Below are positions 51,537 to 61,475 of a stretch of DNA of 64,000 nucleotides, piece by piece; within the stretch, counting starts at the first letter, position 1, and each line of letters begins with the position of its first letter. The stretch is from Candidatus Schekmanbacteria bacterium (lineage in GTDB: Bacteria; Schekmanbacteria; GWA2-38-11; J061): assembly GCA_016219965.1 (NCBI GenBank), contig JACRJM010000003.1, forward strand, positions 124,001 to 188,000, in the 5' to 3' direction. The translations under genes and the position numbers were made by a program. The notes under the pieces were generated by a model. The model did no database searches and was not told the origin of the DNA. It was given only the letters and a program-made list of their open reading frames with translations.

Positions 51537-53294
51537 TTAATTTTTAACTTCGCTATCGGGTCTTGGCATTAATGGAGGCCTGGTTTTCTTCTCGGGTTTT
51601 CTCTGCAGTTCTATTTCTTCAATCAACACGCTTGGTGCTACTGTAGAAACAGGCACTGAGCCGGATTCTGCCGAGCAGTAACCGTTAAACACATCATAAT
51701 CTTTTCCGGTGGCTATTATCCTGTTTATGCTGATAAGGGGAGTCCCTACTATTTCAACCCCACGGACAAGCTCTTCCTTCCCTGTTTCAACATCAACCCT
51801 GTAAACAAACTTGGGTGTACTCCTGAAAGCCTGGAAATTAAGCTTTGCTGTTGAAGTTTCTCCTCCCCCTTCGATATCTTTAACTATGAATCCGAAAGTC
51901 TTTCCTCTTTTTTTTGCCTCTGCGATAAGCATCTCTTTGAGTTTGTCTTCGCTAAATTCTCTGGAAGACCTGACTATGATGTTTCCCATTCTCCCCATAG
52001 GCTTCTGGAGCCCGCTTGATCTGCCGTGGCCATTTGATTTTGAAAACCCCTCAACAGGAGTTCTTGACATGAGATAGTTTTGAAGTATCCCATTGCTGAT
52101 AAGCGTTACCTTCTGTGACTTTACTCCTTCATCATCATATTCATAGAAGCCGTTCAGCTCGGTTCCGTTATATTCCTTTAATGTCGGGTCATCTTCAACG
52201 GTTATAAAATCAGGAATTACCTTAGCGCCTATTTTCCCCTTGAAAGTCTGCCCTTCCTTTTCAAGCCGTTGCCGTTCTCCCTCAAGCCTGTGTCCCACTG
52301 CCTCGTGGAAAAAAACTCCGGTAACCGTTGGGGAAAGTATAGCGGGAGCAGTATAGGGATCACTACGCGGAACTGCTTTAAGCAGTTTTAGCTCTTCCAT
52401 AACTTTTGACACGCTTTTTGAAAGCGCACTTTCGCTGAATATATCTTCCGGTGTCCTTGCATAGATGTAGTCAGCGTTCCCTATTTCTTCTCCAGTATCA
52501 AGGACAAGGCTTGCCGAAGCAGAAGCAAGATAAATGGGATAGGATGTAAATATCAATGAGCCATCGGAGTTTACAAAATACTTTGATTCTATCCTTCCCT
52601 CTATCTCAACTTCGCTTGTAGTTATACCCGGAAGCTCCTTAAAAAGCAGGCTTGCTTTGCGAATGCTCTCTTTCCATTTCTCTTCATCCATCTTAAAAGT
52701 AAAAGTGTTCGATGTGTGGATCTGTTTTTCTTCAACAGAAAAATCATCAACATCATTCTTTTTTTCAACATTGAACACTTTGTCGCCCTTCTTCTTAAGA
52801 TATGAAGAAAGCGCTTCTTTGTATTTGTAATCCGTTAATAGCCATAGGGCGCTCTTTAATGCCGGCACATTATCCTCAAGGGGAGCGACAGAGAGCATAT
52901 AGGAATCCATGAAAGAATAACGGCTGTCGAGCTGGAATCCGGGCGATTCTATATTAGAGCTGTCCAAGTGGTGATTCCCGACTCTCGTCTCGCAGTATAT
53001 ACTCCTCGCCTTGTCTTTGTTATCCGAATAGAGAGCTCCGTCGCGTGCCGAAAAAGAGAAGGTATCTTTCTCTCTCATAAGATAGCTTATAAAATATGGA
53101 GATTCAAAATCAGGAAGCTTCAATTTCTCCATGGAGCGGTCGACCTCGCTTTTCATGGCATTTAAAATATTCCCCGCATTGTCATTGCTGCTTCCTTTGT
53201 CACTCTTTTCATCAGTTGAAAACCATCCAACCAGGAAAAAAATAAAAATGACAGGAAAGATCTGCCATAACCTTATTCTTTGGCCATATCTCAT
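51537..53294 (-). CDS. TldD/PmbA-family metalloprotease-like protein, membrane-anchored
   Basis: 585 residues, about 100 more than ordinary TldD. The zinc motif is HEAVGH, in VTGVFFHEAVGHRLEGE, with the TldD pattern GRMGNIIVRS and DIEGGGETSTA. An N-terminal hydrophobic helix (IFPVIFIFFLVGWF) followed by an acidic Ser-rich stretch suggests export with a membrane anchor. Family roles include peptide antibiotic maturation and degradation; no peptide gene was seen here. Confidence 0.87.
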   Translation of the reverse strand: MRYGQRIRLWQIFPVIFIFFLVGWFSTDEKSDKGSSNDNAGNILNAMKSEVDRSMEKLKLPDFESPYFISYLMREKDTFSFSARDGALYSDNKDKARSIYCETRVGNHHLDSSNIESPGFQLDSRYSFMDSYMLSVAPLEDNVPALKSALWLLTDYKYKEALSSYLKKKGDKVFNVEKKNDVDDFSVEEKQIHTSNTFTFKMDEEKWKESIRKASLLFKELPGITTSEVEIEGRIESKYFVNSDGSLIFTSYPIYLASASASLVLDTGEEIGNADYIYARTPEDIFSESALSKSVSKVMEELKLLKAVPRSDPYTAPAILSPTVTGVFFHEAVGHRLEGERQRLEKEGQTFKGKIGAKVIPDFITVEDDPTLKEYNGTELNGFYEYDDEGVKSQKVTLISNGILQNYLMSRTPVEGFSKSNGHGRSSGLQKPMGRMGNIIVRSSREFSEDKLKEMLIAEAKKRGKTFGFIVKDIEGGGETSTAKLNFQAFRSTPKFVYRVDVETGKEELVRGVEIVGTPLISINRIIATGKDYDVFNGYCSAESGSVPVSTVAPSVLIEEIELQRKPEKKTRPPLMPRPDSEVKN

Positions 53295-53511
53295 TAAAAT
53301 CCTCCATTTATATTAAGGAAACAAAAATATCCCATTAGACCATAAAATGCAAATATGCTTTTCTCTTGAATTAATAATTGGATTAATAATTGACATCATA
53401 GGTATTATTATAATTAAATTAATGAGATATACTTTTTTTCAGCTCATAGTTTTTGAGTTTATGATTTAATGGTGTCGGTGCAGAACTTTATTTAGAGGGG
53501 GGAATATAAAA

Positions 53512-53730
53512 ATGCTCGGTAAAGAAGAGCTCAAGACAGTTATTTCAAAGCAGAAAACCATATTAAAAGAAAAGATGAAGGAAGAAGGGGACATAGACCT
53601 CACAGAACTGAGAAAATGTAAAAAAGACCTCAAACGTTCCCAGAGAAAACTTCGCTCAATTCTTGCAGTAGAAGAAAGAGAAAAAATTAAAAAGGAAAAA
53701 AAGAAAAAAGAAGCAGAACAGACAGCTTAA
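53512..53730 (+). CDS. Small charged coiled-coil protein
   Basis: 72 residues, rich in lysine and glutamate, mostly helical, with a probable coiled coil. Ribosome site AGAGGGGGG is close before ATG 53512. I do not recognise a family. Its last four bases overlap the end of the convergent gene. Confidence 0.6.
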   Translation: MLGKEELKTVISKQKTILKEKMKEEGDIDLTELRKCKKDLKRSQRKLRSILAVEEREKIKKEKKKKEAEQTA

Positions 53731-54311
53731 CTTCTCTCCATATCTGCTATAGCTGAATTAATAAGACTTTCAGCGCTTTCGCCGTCAGTTGGATAAGTAG
53801 CAACTCCTATCTTTATGTCTGGCCATTTTTTCTCTTCTGCAATCTTGAGGAGCCTGTCTTTGATAATATTTGCCGAATTGTCTGCAGTTATATGTGAAAG
53901 CACGACTTTGTATCTTCTGTAATCAACCTGCAAAAATTGATCTGATTTCCTTATCTCCTTTTCAACATGCTCAACATTCACAGTTCTGCCCGGGAGGAAA
54001 TAATGTATTCCTCTTCCCACAGAGTCTTCAATATCCATTATCATTATGCCTGTCCTGTGACCGTGCCTTTTTGCACGTTCAATCTCAGAGACAAGCAAAT
54101 TCTTTGTCATAGTTTTTTGCGCTGAATAGAAAGTTTCCCTCTGTCTTATCATGAGGAGATAGAGAAGTATTCCAACTACGGCTATTGCGCCAATGGCCGG
54201 CAGTAAAATGATAGCAAATGGGGTATCATTCAAATCATTTTGGGTACAGCTGGATATAATTGCCGGTGTTAATAAGGATAAACCAAAGAAACATTTCGTT
54301 GCTGATTTCAT
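53727..54311 (-). CDS. Lipoprotein-like membrane protein with degenerate GGDEF-like domain
   Basis: 194 residues. Signal with lipobox IISSC, a membrane helix (about 32-53), then a fold resembling a diguanylate cyclase: EIERAKRHGHRTGIMIMDIE, RKSDQFLQVDYRRYKVVL, and IGVATYPTDGESAESLINSA at the end. The GGDEF signature itself is absent, so it is probably a non-catalytic relative. The neighbouring PBP4-type gene ends 15 bp upstream. Confidence 0.72.
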   Translation of the reverse strand: MKSATKCFFGLSLLTPAIISSCTQNDLNDTPFAIILLPAIGAIAVVGILLYLLMIRQRETFYSAQKTMTKNLLVSEIERAKRHGHRTGIMIMDIEDSVGRGIHYFLPGRTVNVEHVEKEIRKSDQFLQVDYRRYKVVLSHITADNSANIIKDRLLKIAEEKKWPDIKIGVATYPTDGESAESLINSAIADMERS

Positions 54312-54326
54312 TGCTTTCCTCCTTTT

Positions 54327-55859
54327 TCAGGAAGCTTTAGCGGTTTTAACTTCTCTTTTCATTGACGCTATAGTTTCAACTATATGGTCCTGTGCAAGTT
54401 TTGCCGCGATTACATCCCTGCAATTGTTTATAATAATGGAAAACACAATCGGTTCTTTTTCATCTGTCATTACATATCCTGATAAAGCTGATGTTCCGTT
54501 TACATATCCTGTCTTTGCACGTATGTGTCTTTTAAGCGGCGATTTTTGAAGGCGTCTGTGTAATGTTCCATCAACTCCCATGATTGGCAAAGAGGCAATA
54601 AACTCAGGTCCCTGCCCCAAATCTGTATAAAGGTCTTCAAGCACTTTTGTTATAAAATGTGCTGTGAGCCTGTTCTCCTTGGAAAGTCCTGAGCCATCCT
54701 TGATCTTAATTCCCTCACTGTATATCTTGTCCTTTTTAAACAGTTCGATCTCGGTACTGATACTTTTTTCAGCAGTTGCCGGCATTCCCAGGGCCTTGGC
54801 GCCGACTGCTACAAACAGGTGGTCGGCTATGAAATTATTGCTGTACTTGTTCATATCTACTATTATCTGCGACAGAGGTTTAGAGCCGTGCCTGTAAACG
54901 AGAACAGACTTTTCAGGGATTGTGCCCTCTTTTACTTTCCCTGCAACCTTCACCCCGTCAGACAGAAGTAATTTTCTGAAGCTCTCTCCTGTAAAGAGAC
55001 AGGGGCTATTAACGCGGCTGTAGCCGGTCACAGGAAGTTTACCGTTGAATTTTCCGTTGAAGACTACTTTTTCACCTTTATCATTATTTTTATAGGTTGT
55101 TACCTGTGTAGTATTTTCCTCGGTCGGTTCTCCGGGTTTCACGTTGTTTGAAAGGGAAAGATATGATGAAAACGGATCAGCTGAAATGAAAGGTGAGCTT
55201 CCGTTCGGAGACTTGTTGTAAGGAGACACTGTATATCTGACTGAGTTAAAATTCAGAGGCAGAGCCGAGAGAACAGTCGAATCTGAGGTGCTGCCGAGTT
55301 TTTGCTCTGCTAATGATTTGGCAAGGTAACTGCCGTCTACAACTATATCGCCCTTTACCTCATTGATACCGAGAAGAGAAATCTCTTTTGCCATTATCCA
55401 TATGTCTTCAGGATAAAGGACAGGATTCCCAAAGCCTTTGATATAAAGATCCCCGTCAATCTTTCCCCCTGAAGGGGTGGACTGCGAGTAAATATCGGTA
55501 TTAAAAGTATATTCAGGGCCAAGTATATCAAGAGCAACAGCGCTTGTTATTATTTTCATGTTTGAAGCAGGAATAAGCAGCAGGTTTTCATTTGCGCTGT
55601 AAATGATTTCGCCTGTCTTTAAAGACTTGATGTAAATGCCATACATTGTATTGCTCAGCAATCCTGATGTGACAACCCGCTTTATCTCATTTTTTATCCC
55701 TTCAGGAGAATAGTCTTTTAATACTGCGGGTGCCGGCTTTGGCTTGGCCTTGGGTTTGGCTTTAAGCCTCTGTGCTGAAGAATCAAAGACGCAGGGAAGC
55801 AGAAGCATCTGAATAATAAAAACAACAATAGTTCTTTTAAATATTTTTTTTATATTCAT
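54327..55859 (-). CDS. dacB: D-alanyl-D-alanine carboxypeptidase/endopeptidase, PBP4 family
   Basis: 510 residues. Penicillin-binding motifs: SxxK in IPASNMKII (S99, K102), SxN in KYSNNFIADHL and KTG in RAKTGYVNGT. The extra domain between the first two motifs is typical of PBP4. An N-terminal hydrophobic segment and a proline-rich stretch (KPKAKPKPAPAVL) suit a periplasmic enzyme. It trims peptidoglycan stem peptides and crosslinks. Confidence 0.93.
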   Translation of the reverse strand: MNIKKIFKRTIVVFIIQMLLLPCVFDSSAQRLKAKPKAKPKPAPAVLKDYSPEGIKNEIKRVVTSGLLSNTMYGIYIKSLKTGEIIYSANENLLLIPASNMKIITSAVALDILGPEYTFNTDIYSQSTPSGGKIDGDLYIKGFGNPVLYPEDIWIMAKEISLLGINEVKGDIVVDGSYLAKSLAEQKLGSTSDSTVLSALPLNFNSVRYTVSPYNKSPNGSSPFISADPFSSYLSLSNNVKPGEPTEENTTQVTTYKNNDKGEKVVFNGKFNGKLPVTGYSRVNSPCLFTGESFRKLLLSDGVKVAGKVKEGTIPEKSVLVYRHGSKPLSQIIVDMNKYSNNFIADHLFVAVGAKALGMPATAEKSISTEIELFKKDKIYSEGIKIKDGSGLSKENRLTAHFITKVLEDLYTDLGQGPEFIASLPIMGVDGTLHRRLQKSPLKRHIRAKTGYVNGTSALSGYVMTDEKEPIVFSIIINNCRDVIAAKLAQDHIVETIASMKREVKTAKAS

Positions 55860-55904
55860 TTATTATTCCTGAAAAACTGTATGATGTTTGTTTTGGACTG
55901 TCGG

Positions 55905-56369
55905 TTATTCATCTTCGCTTTCATCTGGTGCTGTTTCATTTTGAGGCTCTGTTTCACCGCTATCAGGCTCGGCAACCGGTGCTTCATCATTTGAGCCAGG
56001 TTCTGTCAAGGCCGGAGCATTTTCATCTTCTGTTGAACCAGGCTCCTCTGCATTATCCTCTCCCTGTTGATCTGTGCTTTCCCCGTTTTCTTCGCCTTGT
56101 ACTTCCGTAGCAGTATCATCAGCATAGTTCTGCGCTATGAGCCTCTTTCCATTGCCTCCCGGCAGGAACACAGCTCCCAATATTAAGAGCAAAACTGCAA
56201 AGAGAGACATAGCCCAAAAAAGATACTTCCCGCGGGAATTGTCTTTTTTATTGCTATCCATTCCATTGAGCTTGAATATCCTGCCGCAGGACGGGCAAGC
56301 TCTGGCATCAGAATCTGCTTTCTCCCCGCAAAACGGACAGTTTTTTAATTCTTTTTTTTTGGATTTCAT
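55905..56369 (-). CDS. Zinc-ribbon membrane protein
   Basis: 154 residues. The N-terminal zinc ribbon is CPFC...ACPSCGR, followed by one membrane helix (about 49-69) and a long acidic periplasmic tail (EEPGSTEDENAPALTEPG...). A known architecture of unknown function. Coupled to the 56366 gene by a 4-bp overlap. Confidence 0.75.
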   Translation of the reverse strand: MKSKKKELKNCPFCGEKADSDARACPSCGRIFKLNGMDSNKKDNSRGKYLFWAMSLFAVLLLILGAVFLPGGNGKRLIAQNYADDTATEVQGEENGESTDQQGEDNAEEPGSTEDENAPALTEPGSNDEAPVAEPDSGETEPQNETAPDESEDE

Positions 56370-56599
56370 TTTTCTGATTTCTTTTCCTTTATTTTTGTAG
56401 AGCGTTCATCAGTTCTTTTCAGTTCATCATCTATAAAACTTTTCATTGCCATAAGAAGTTCTTTTTTTGAATTGCAAAGATGTTTTGCAACGTCTTCAGG
56501 CATCTTTGAAAGCATGGAATCAACCACCATTTCCCCCATCTCACGCAGGCTTTTCCTGTTGTCTTTTTTCTTTTCTTCTTTATCACAGGTATCAGACAT
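56366..56599 (-). CDS. Small helical hypothetical protein
   Basis: 77 residues from ATG 56599, behind AAGGAGGTGA; the frame also allows a GTG at 56608. Charged, helical, with DVAKHLCNSKKELLMAMKSFIDDEL in the middle. Not recognised. It sits 18 bp after the AarF-like gene's stop. Confidence 0.6.
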   Translation of the reverse strand: MSDTCDKEEKKKDNRKSLREMGEMVVDSMLSKMPEDVAKHLCNSKKELLMAMKSFIDDELKRTDERSTKIKEKKSEK

Positions 56600-56626
56600 T
56601 TTTTTCACCTCCTTTTCACTATAGTC

Positions 56627-58291
56627 TCATCTGAAAGGATAATCCCTTCCCATCTCCCTTTCAACTCTTTTTGCATGTCTTGACCTATAGTCAAAGAGCC
56701 TCCTTGCAGGAAGAAGGAAGGTAAGCGTCATCAGCAGAACGGAAAACCCAAGGAACAGGCATAGAACTATGAGATTCCCGTTCCTGATATATATCATTGA
56801 ACCTACAACTGCATTTGTCAAAGAAGATATCCCCACAATCACTCTTCTCAGTATATAACCAAGATAACCTTCAATTCTCAAAATATCTACCGGATGAAGC
56901 CTTACCCGGAAAAGCTCTCTTTCCGCCCGCTTTAAAATAGTTTCAAGATTTTCTGTCATTTTATACGTATCTTTCATTTTTTGAAACAGAAAATCTATAA
57001 TGTCAGTTTTTGGTTCGCTCATCGCTTCCCTAAACATCTCTTTCACTATGGGGGTACCGTCCTTAATTCCGTTGAAGGAGGGATCGAATTTCATTCCTAT
57101 CCCTTCTATCATTACAGCAGACTTGAAGAGATATACGAGGTTGGACGGCAGATTGAGAGGGAACTGATAAAAGGTATTGAAGATCTCATTAGTGAGTTCC
57201 TTGATACGTTTTTTGTTTACCTTCTTTTTATCGAATATATCTGTCATCACTGAGATAGCATCCTTCATTACCGAGACATTTATTTCAGGGCCGATTATGT
57301 TAAGCTTTATAAGCGCATCAACAAGCCCGTCATAGTCCCGTTTTGCCCCTGATATCGCGGCTTTTACGAGTTCCCTTTTGGTCTCATCATCGATTGGCAC
57401 CACCATTCCGAAATCAAGAAGTATTATTTTCCCCTCTTCGTTTACAAGGATATTGCCGGGATGCGGGTCTGCATGGAATATACCGTCCACAAGGACCTGA
57501 TGAGAATAAAGCAGGATGAGTTTTTTAATGAGATCCTCTACGCTTATTCCCATTCCCTTAAGAGCTTCCACATCATCAACCTTTACCCCCTTGTAATATC
57601 TGAGCACCAGCACTTTCCTGGAAGTAAGCGCGGTAAAGATTTCGGGGATTATGATATCAGGGTGTCCCTTGAAGTTTTCGCTGAAAATGGAGATGTTCTC
57701 AGCCTCTTTGCGAAAATCCATCTCTTCTCTTATTATCTTGGAAAATTCGCTGACTACGGTTGAAAGAATGTCAGCCTCATGGGAAGGATAGAAAAAATTA
57801 AATGCATCTGTAAGCCTCATCATGATGTCTAAATCCATCTCGACAAGTTCTGGTACTCCGGGTTTCAGCACTTTCACTATCACCTCTTCCCCGCTATAAA
57901 GCGCCCTGTGAACCTGCCCGAGCGATGCTGCCGCTATCGCCTCTTTGTCAAAGCGTTCAAAAATATCATCTATCTTTTTTCCAAACTCATTTTCTATGGC
58001 CTCAATTATATATTTGCCGTCTATGGGAGGAACCTGGTCCTGCAGTTTGCTCAACTCCAGCAGATAATGAGGAGGAAGGATGTCCGCCCTGCTGCTTAGA
58101 ATCTGTGTAAGCTTTATGAAAGTGGCACCGAGGGATGAGATGGTTTCACGAAGTTCTACAGCCCTTTTCTTGTGTACCTTGTCAGTTACATCCCTTGGCC
58201 TTCCAAACAGTATGAACCTTTTCCTGTCGCGCAGAAGGTCTGTGAGATGCGGGATTAACGCCAATATTACTTTTAGAGTTCGTGAAAACAT
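56627..58291 (-). CDS. AarF/ABC1/UbiB atypical kinase
   Basis: 554 residues. Family motifs: AAASLGQVHRA (Ala-rich loop), VIVKVLKPGV (invariant lysine), EMDFRKEAEN, FHADPHPGNILV and ILLDFGMV. Two membrane helices at the C-terminus. UbiB-like proteins bind ATP and aid quinone or isoprenoid lipid handling at the inner membrane. Confidence 0.93.
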   Translation of the reverse strand: MFSRTLKVILALIPHLTDLLRDRKRFILFGRPRDVTDKVHKKRAVELRETISSLGATFIKLTQILSSRADILPPHYLLELSKLQDQVPPIDGKYIIEAIENEFGKKIDDIFERFDKEAIAAASLGQVHRALYSGEEVIVKVLKPGVPELVEMDLDIMMRLTDAFNFFYPSHEADILSTVVSEFSKIIREEMDFRKEAENISIFSENFKGHPDIIIPEIFTALTSRKVLVLRYYKGVKVDDVEALKGMGISVEDLIKKLILLYSHQVLVDGIFHADPHPGNILVNEEGKIILLDFGMVVPIDDETKRELVKAAISGAKRDYDGLVDALIKLNIIGPEINVSVMKDAISVMTDIFDKKKVNKKRIKELTNEIFNTFYQFPLNLPSNLVYLFKSAVMIEGIGMKFDPSFNGIKDGTPIVKEMFREAMSEPKTDIIDFLFQKMKDTYKMTENLETILKRAERELFRVRLHPVDILRIEGYLGYILRRVIVGISSLTNAVVGSMIYIRNGNLIVLCLFLGFSVLLMTLTFLLPARRLFDYRSRHAKRVEREMGRDYPFR

Positions 58292-58314
58292 TTGTATTGT
58301 CCCTTTAAAAGCAC

Positions 58315-58348
58315 GTCATTGCGAGGAGCAACTGCAACGAAGAAATCA
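58315..58348 (+). repeat. Fragment of the GTCATTGCGAGG dispersed repeat
   Basis: GTCATTGCGAGGAGCAACTG followed by CAACGAAGAAATC resembles a dispersed repeat found in many genomes (GTCATTGCGAGG...GACGAAGCAATC). The flanks AAAGCAC and GTGCTTT (near 58308 and 58380) form an inverted repeat around it. Confidence 0.6.
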
Positions 58349-58425
58349 TCAATATATTTAATGATAGCAATATAACCGCGGTGCTTTCAAGAAAAAAGGG
58401 ATAGAAGAGAAACTCTGAAGAAATG

Positions 58426-58617
58426 TTAAACTGTGAGCACTGATATGACAATAGCAAGGAGTATGCTGACCCCTACCAGTCCTGAGAATATATATGCCCC
58501 GCTTTTTAAAGCTTCAGGCTTGTCTTCCTTTTCTCCATTAAATGAAAGTATCCCCCATATAACGGAGATACCCAAAACAAGAAACAGGAAGCTTAAAATA
58601 AATCCAAAACTGTTCAA
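58426..58617 (-). CDS. Small two-helix membrane protein
   Basis: 63 residues with two hydrophobic helices (FILSFLFLVLGISVIWGILSF and YIFSGLVGVSILLAIVISVL). It overlaps the next gene by 4 bp (ATGA). Not recognised. Confidence 0.6.
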   Translation of the reverse strand: MNSFGFILSFLFLVLGISVIWGILSFNGEKEDKPEALKSGAYIFSGLVGVSILLAIVISVLTV

Positions 58618-59033
58618 CTTTTTTTCCCTTTTACTATGTCGTAGTTATCAAAAATTATGAGTATATTCAAAATGCCTGCCACAAGGATATAAGTGCCGCC
58701 TATTTCATCAAACTCAGGCGGCGCCTGGAAACCTGAAAAAAGAAATACAGAGAGCCAGAACACGAGTCCATTGAAAGCCTCTATGAAAACAGAAAGTATC
58801 TTTAACGCTCCGAAAAGCTCTGGATTGCTTAGTTCTCCGCGTGGCACAAAATAGGAGCCGAGGAGCATGAATCCGATCAGCGAAAATGTTGTGACTATAA
58901 TAAATGAAATTATTCCCCTGTACTTTTTCCCCAAATAAAGATAACCGCCTCCGGGAATAATAATCCCCGCAAGAAATGCCATCGCTAAATTATTTATGCC
59001 ACTCTTTTGTTCCTGCATCTGTTTTGCCTTCAT
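58614..59033 (-). CDS. Membrane protein, DUF6677-like
   Basis: 139 residues, three to four membrane helices, starting with a polar stretch and AFLAGIIIPGGGYLYLGKKYRGIISF, the pattern of small TM2-like membrane proteins. Operon with the smaller membrane protein. Confidence 0.65.
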   Translation of the reverse strand: MKAKQMQEQKSGINNLAMAFLAGIIIPGGGYLYLGKKYRGIISFIIVTTFSLIGFMLLGSYFVPRGELSNPELFGALKILSVFIEAFNGLVFWLSVFLFSGFQAPPEFDEIGGTYILVAGILNILIIFDNYDIVKGKKS

Positions 59034-59217
59034 GGTTTAAAATACTACGTATAAAAGTTATATTTATTTATCACCTATAACAATAATTAGCAAGTGACAT
59101 CAAAAGAGGAATTTGTGGGGTTTGGTTAAGAAAAAACTGAACTGGAAGAGAAAAAGTGATAATGTAAAAATTGATAATAATTTTTTTCATTCAATATTAA
59201 AAACATAAAGGATGAGC

Positions 59218-61335
59218 ATGACAATCAACAAACTCAGGGAAGATATTATCAAGGAAATATCCCTTCATAAAAAAAAGTCTGTCCCCCTTTCCGAGCTTGC
59301 AGAAAGTGTTGGATTAAACCGGAAGGACCGCGATTTTAAAGAGCTGTGCAGGGAACTTGAACTCGAGGGGTTTCTTTATCTTGAAGGGGGAACAGCAGTA
59401 AAGCCTTCTGCATGGAACCTCGTGCTAGGGAAAATAAAGATTGGCAGGACGGGTGATGCCAGAGTTGCCCCTAAAGACGATCCATCAAACTCCATATATA
59501 TAGATTCCCGCGATACCGGTGATGCCTTAAACGGCGACATAGTCTTTGTTAAGATAGCTCAGTGGGGAAGAAACAGAAGGCCTGCCGGAAAAGTGGTAAA
59601 GGTTGTCAAAAAAGGTTTCCCCAGAATCGTTGGTGAAGTAGAAAAAAAATCAGGGCGGACTTATGTGATTCCGCTTCCTGACTACCGTATGCCTGATATT
59701 CATTTATCACCGGTTGATGCAGAGAGTTTAAAAAGAGGAGAGCTTGTTGTAGTAGAGCCGCTCGGATTCAAACAAAAACAGGGGATAATCGAAGCTAAGC
59801 TTCTCAAAGTAATAGGCAAAAAAGGGGAGGATTTCATAGACACCCGCATTGTCGTGGAAAAATACGGACTTCCGGAAGAATTCACCCCTTCCGTCCTTGA
59901 AGAAGCAGACCGCCTCTTTGAGCCATCCGAGGGAAATATAGCCGGGAGAAAAGATTTCAGGAAACTTCGCACTGTCACGGTTGACGGCGAGAAGGCACGC
60001 GATTTCGATGATGCTATTTCAATCGAAAGATTTAAAGAAGATGGATACCGCCTTTATGTCCATATTGCAGATGTTTCCCACTTTGTAAGGGAAGAGTCGG
60101 CAATTGACCGCGAAGCGCTGCGGCGCGGCACAAGCGTTTATTTTCCCGATTATTGGATCCCCATGCTCCCCATGAGGCTTTCAAGCGGGCTTTGCAGTTT
60201 AAACCCGCATGAAGACAGGCTTACATTGACAGTTGTAATGAATTTTGACCGCATCGGAAACATAGTGAAGTATGAGCTTTTTGAATCTGTCATAAACAGC
60301 AATGAGCGCATGACCTATACAGACCTTCACACACTCCTTGATGGGGATGACCAGTATCTTCAAAAACGTTACAAGGATAATATGGATGATTTCAAGCTCA
60401 TGAAAGAGCTTTGCCTGATCCTCAAAGATAAGAGGAATAAAAGAGGAAGCCTTGACTTTGACTTGCCTGAACCTGAATTCGTCCTTGATGCTACGGGTGA
60501 CATAGTTGATATAATGGCTGCTGAGCGGAACATTGCGCACAAATTGATCGAGGAGTTCATGATCGCCGCCAACGAAACCGTAGCTTCCCATTTAAATAAG
60601 AATCAGGTCCCTTCAATATACAGGATACACGAAACCCCGGACAGAGACCGTATAAAAGAATTCAATGAATTTTTAAAAGACCTTGATATTGGGATAAAAG
60701 GGGTCGGGAAGATAACTCCAAAGGCATTCCAGACTGTCCTTGATGCAGTGAAGGGGCTGGAGATGGAGCATCTTATCTCAACGGTTCTTCTCCGCTCTCT
60801 AAAACATGCCTCCTATTCCACATCCACTTTGGGACACTTCGGGCTTGCATCAAAATATTACACACATTTTACTTCGCCCATCAGGCGCTATCCTGACCTT
60901 ATGGTTCACAGGATTTTGAAAAAATTTCTTAAAGGAGAAAGCGGCCAAACAGGGCGAAAAGCAGCCGGCAAGGCGCTTGACAATATTGCCCTCTCCTGCT
61001 CCGTGACAGAAAAGACTGCTGAGAATGCTGAAAGGGAAGTGCTTGACCTAAAGAAGCTTGAATATCTTAAGAGCCGGATAGGTGATGTGCTTGAAGGAGT
61101 AATAGCAGGTGTTGCTGATTTCGGATTTTTCGTTGAGATCAGCGGATATTATGTTGACGGACTTGTAAGGATGGCATCAATGAAAGATGACTACTATATA
61201 CTTGAGCCAGAAAAACACCGCATAAGAGGAAAACGCCGCGGCAAAATCTTCCGCATCGGCGACAAGGTTAAAGTCGTTCTCGATGATGTTCACCCCGACC
61301 GCGGAGAGATGGATCTGAGGATGATAGTGGATTAA
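59218..61335 (+). CDS. rnr: Ribonuclease R (RNB family 3'-5' exoribonuclease)
   Basis: About 705 residues from ATG 59218, which has AAAGG at a good distance; ATG 59212 is alternative. N-terminal winged helix (LAESVGLNRKD), cold-shock-like domains, the RNB catalytic core with KARDFDDAISIE (metal-binding aspartates) and HIADVSHFV, YFPDYWIPMLPMRLSSGLCSL and FGLASKYYTHFTSPIRRYPDL, and a C-terminal S1 domain (LEGVIAGVADFGFFVEI). It degrades structured RNA. Confidence 0.97.
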   Translation: MTINKLREDIIKEISLHKKKSVPLSELAESVGLNRKDRDFKELCRELELEGFLYLEGGTAVKPSAWNLVLGKIKIGRTGDARVAPKDDPSNSIYIDSRDTGDALNGDIVFVKIAQWGRNRRPAGKVVKVVKKGFPRIVGEVEKKSGRTYVIPLPDYRMPDIHLSPVDAESLKRGELVVVEPLGFKQKQGIIEAKLLKVIGKKGEDFIDTRIVVEKYGLPEEFTPSVLEEADRLFEPSEGNIAGRKDFRKLRTVTVDGEKARDFDDAISIERFKEDGYRLYVHIADVSHFVREESAIDREALRRGTSVYFPDYWIPMLPMRLSSGLCSLNPHEDRLTLTVVMNFDRIGNIVKYELFESVINSNERMTYTDLHTLLDGDDQYLQKRYKDNMDDFKLMKELCLILKDKRNKRGSLDFDLPEPEFVLDATGDIVDIMAAERNIAHKLIEEFMIAANETVASHLNKNQVPSIYRIHETPDRDRIKEFNEFLKDLDIGIKGVGKITPKAFQTVLDAVKGLEMEHLISTVLLRSLKHASYSTSTLGHFGLASKYYTHFTSPIRRYPDLMVHRILKKFLKGESGQTGRKAAGKALDNIALSCSVTEKTAENAEREVLDLKKLEYLKSRIGDVLEGVIAGVADFGFFVEISGYYVDGLVRMASMKDDYYILEPEKHRIRGKRRGKIFRIGDKVKVVLDDVHPDRGEMDLRMIVD

Positions 61336-61350
61336 ATTTTATTGAAATGC

Positions 61351-61422
61351 TGTCATTCCGCACTTGATGCGGAATCCAGTTTTGTTCATTATTTCTGGAT
61401 CCCCGCTTTCGCGAGGATGACA
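61351..61422 (+). repeat. TGTCATTCC / GGATGACA dispersed palindromic repeat
   Basis: TGTCATTCCGCACTTGATGC, GGAATCCAG, a spacer, CTGGATCCCCGCTTTCGCG and AGGATGACA. It belongs to the widespread family of repeats seen in intergenic regions of many genomes, and may fold into a hairpin ending the rnr transcript. Confidence 0.8.
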
Positions 61423-61475
61423 AAAAAATGATAACAAAAATTAATGGGCGTTGTCGCTATTTTCCCCACCTTGAA

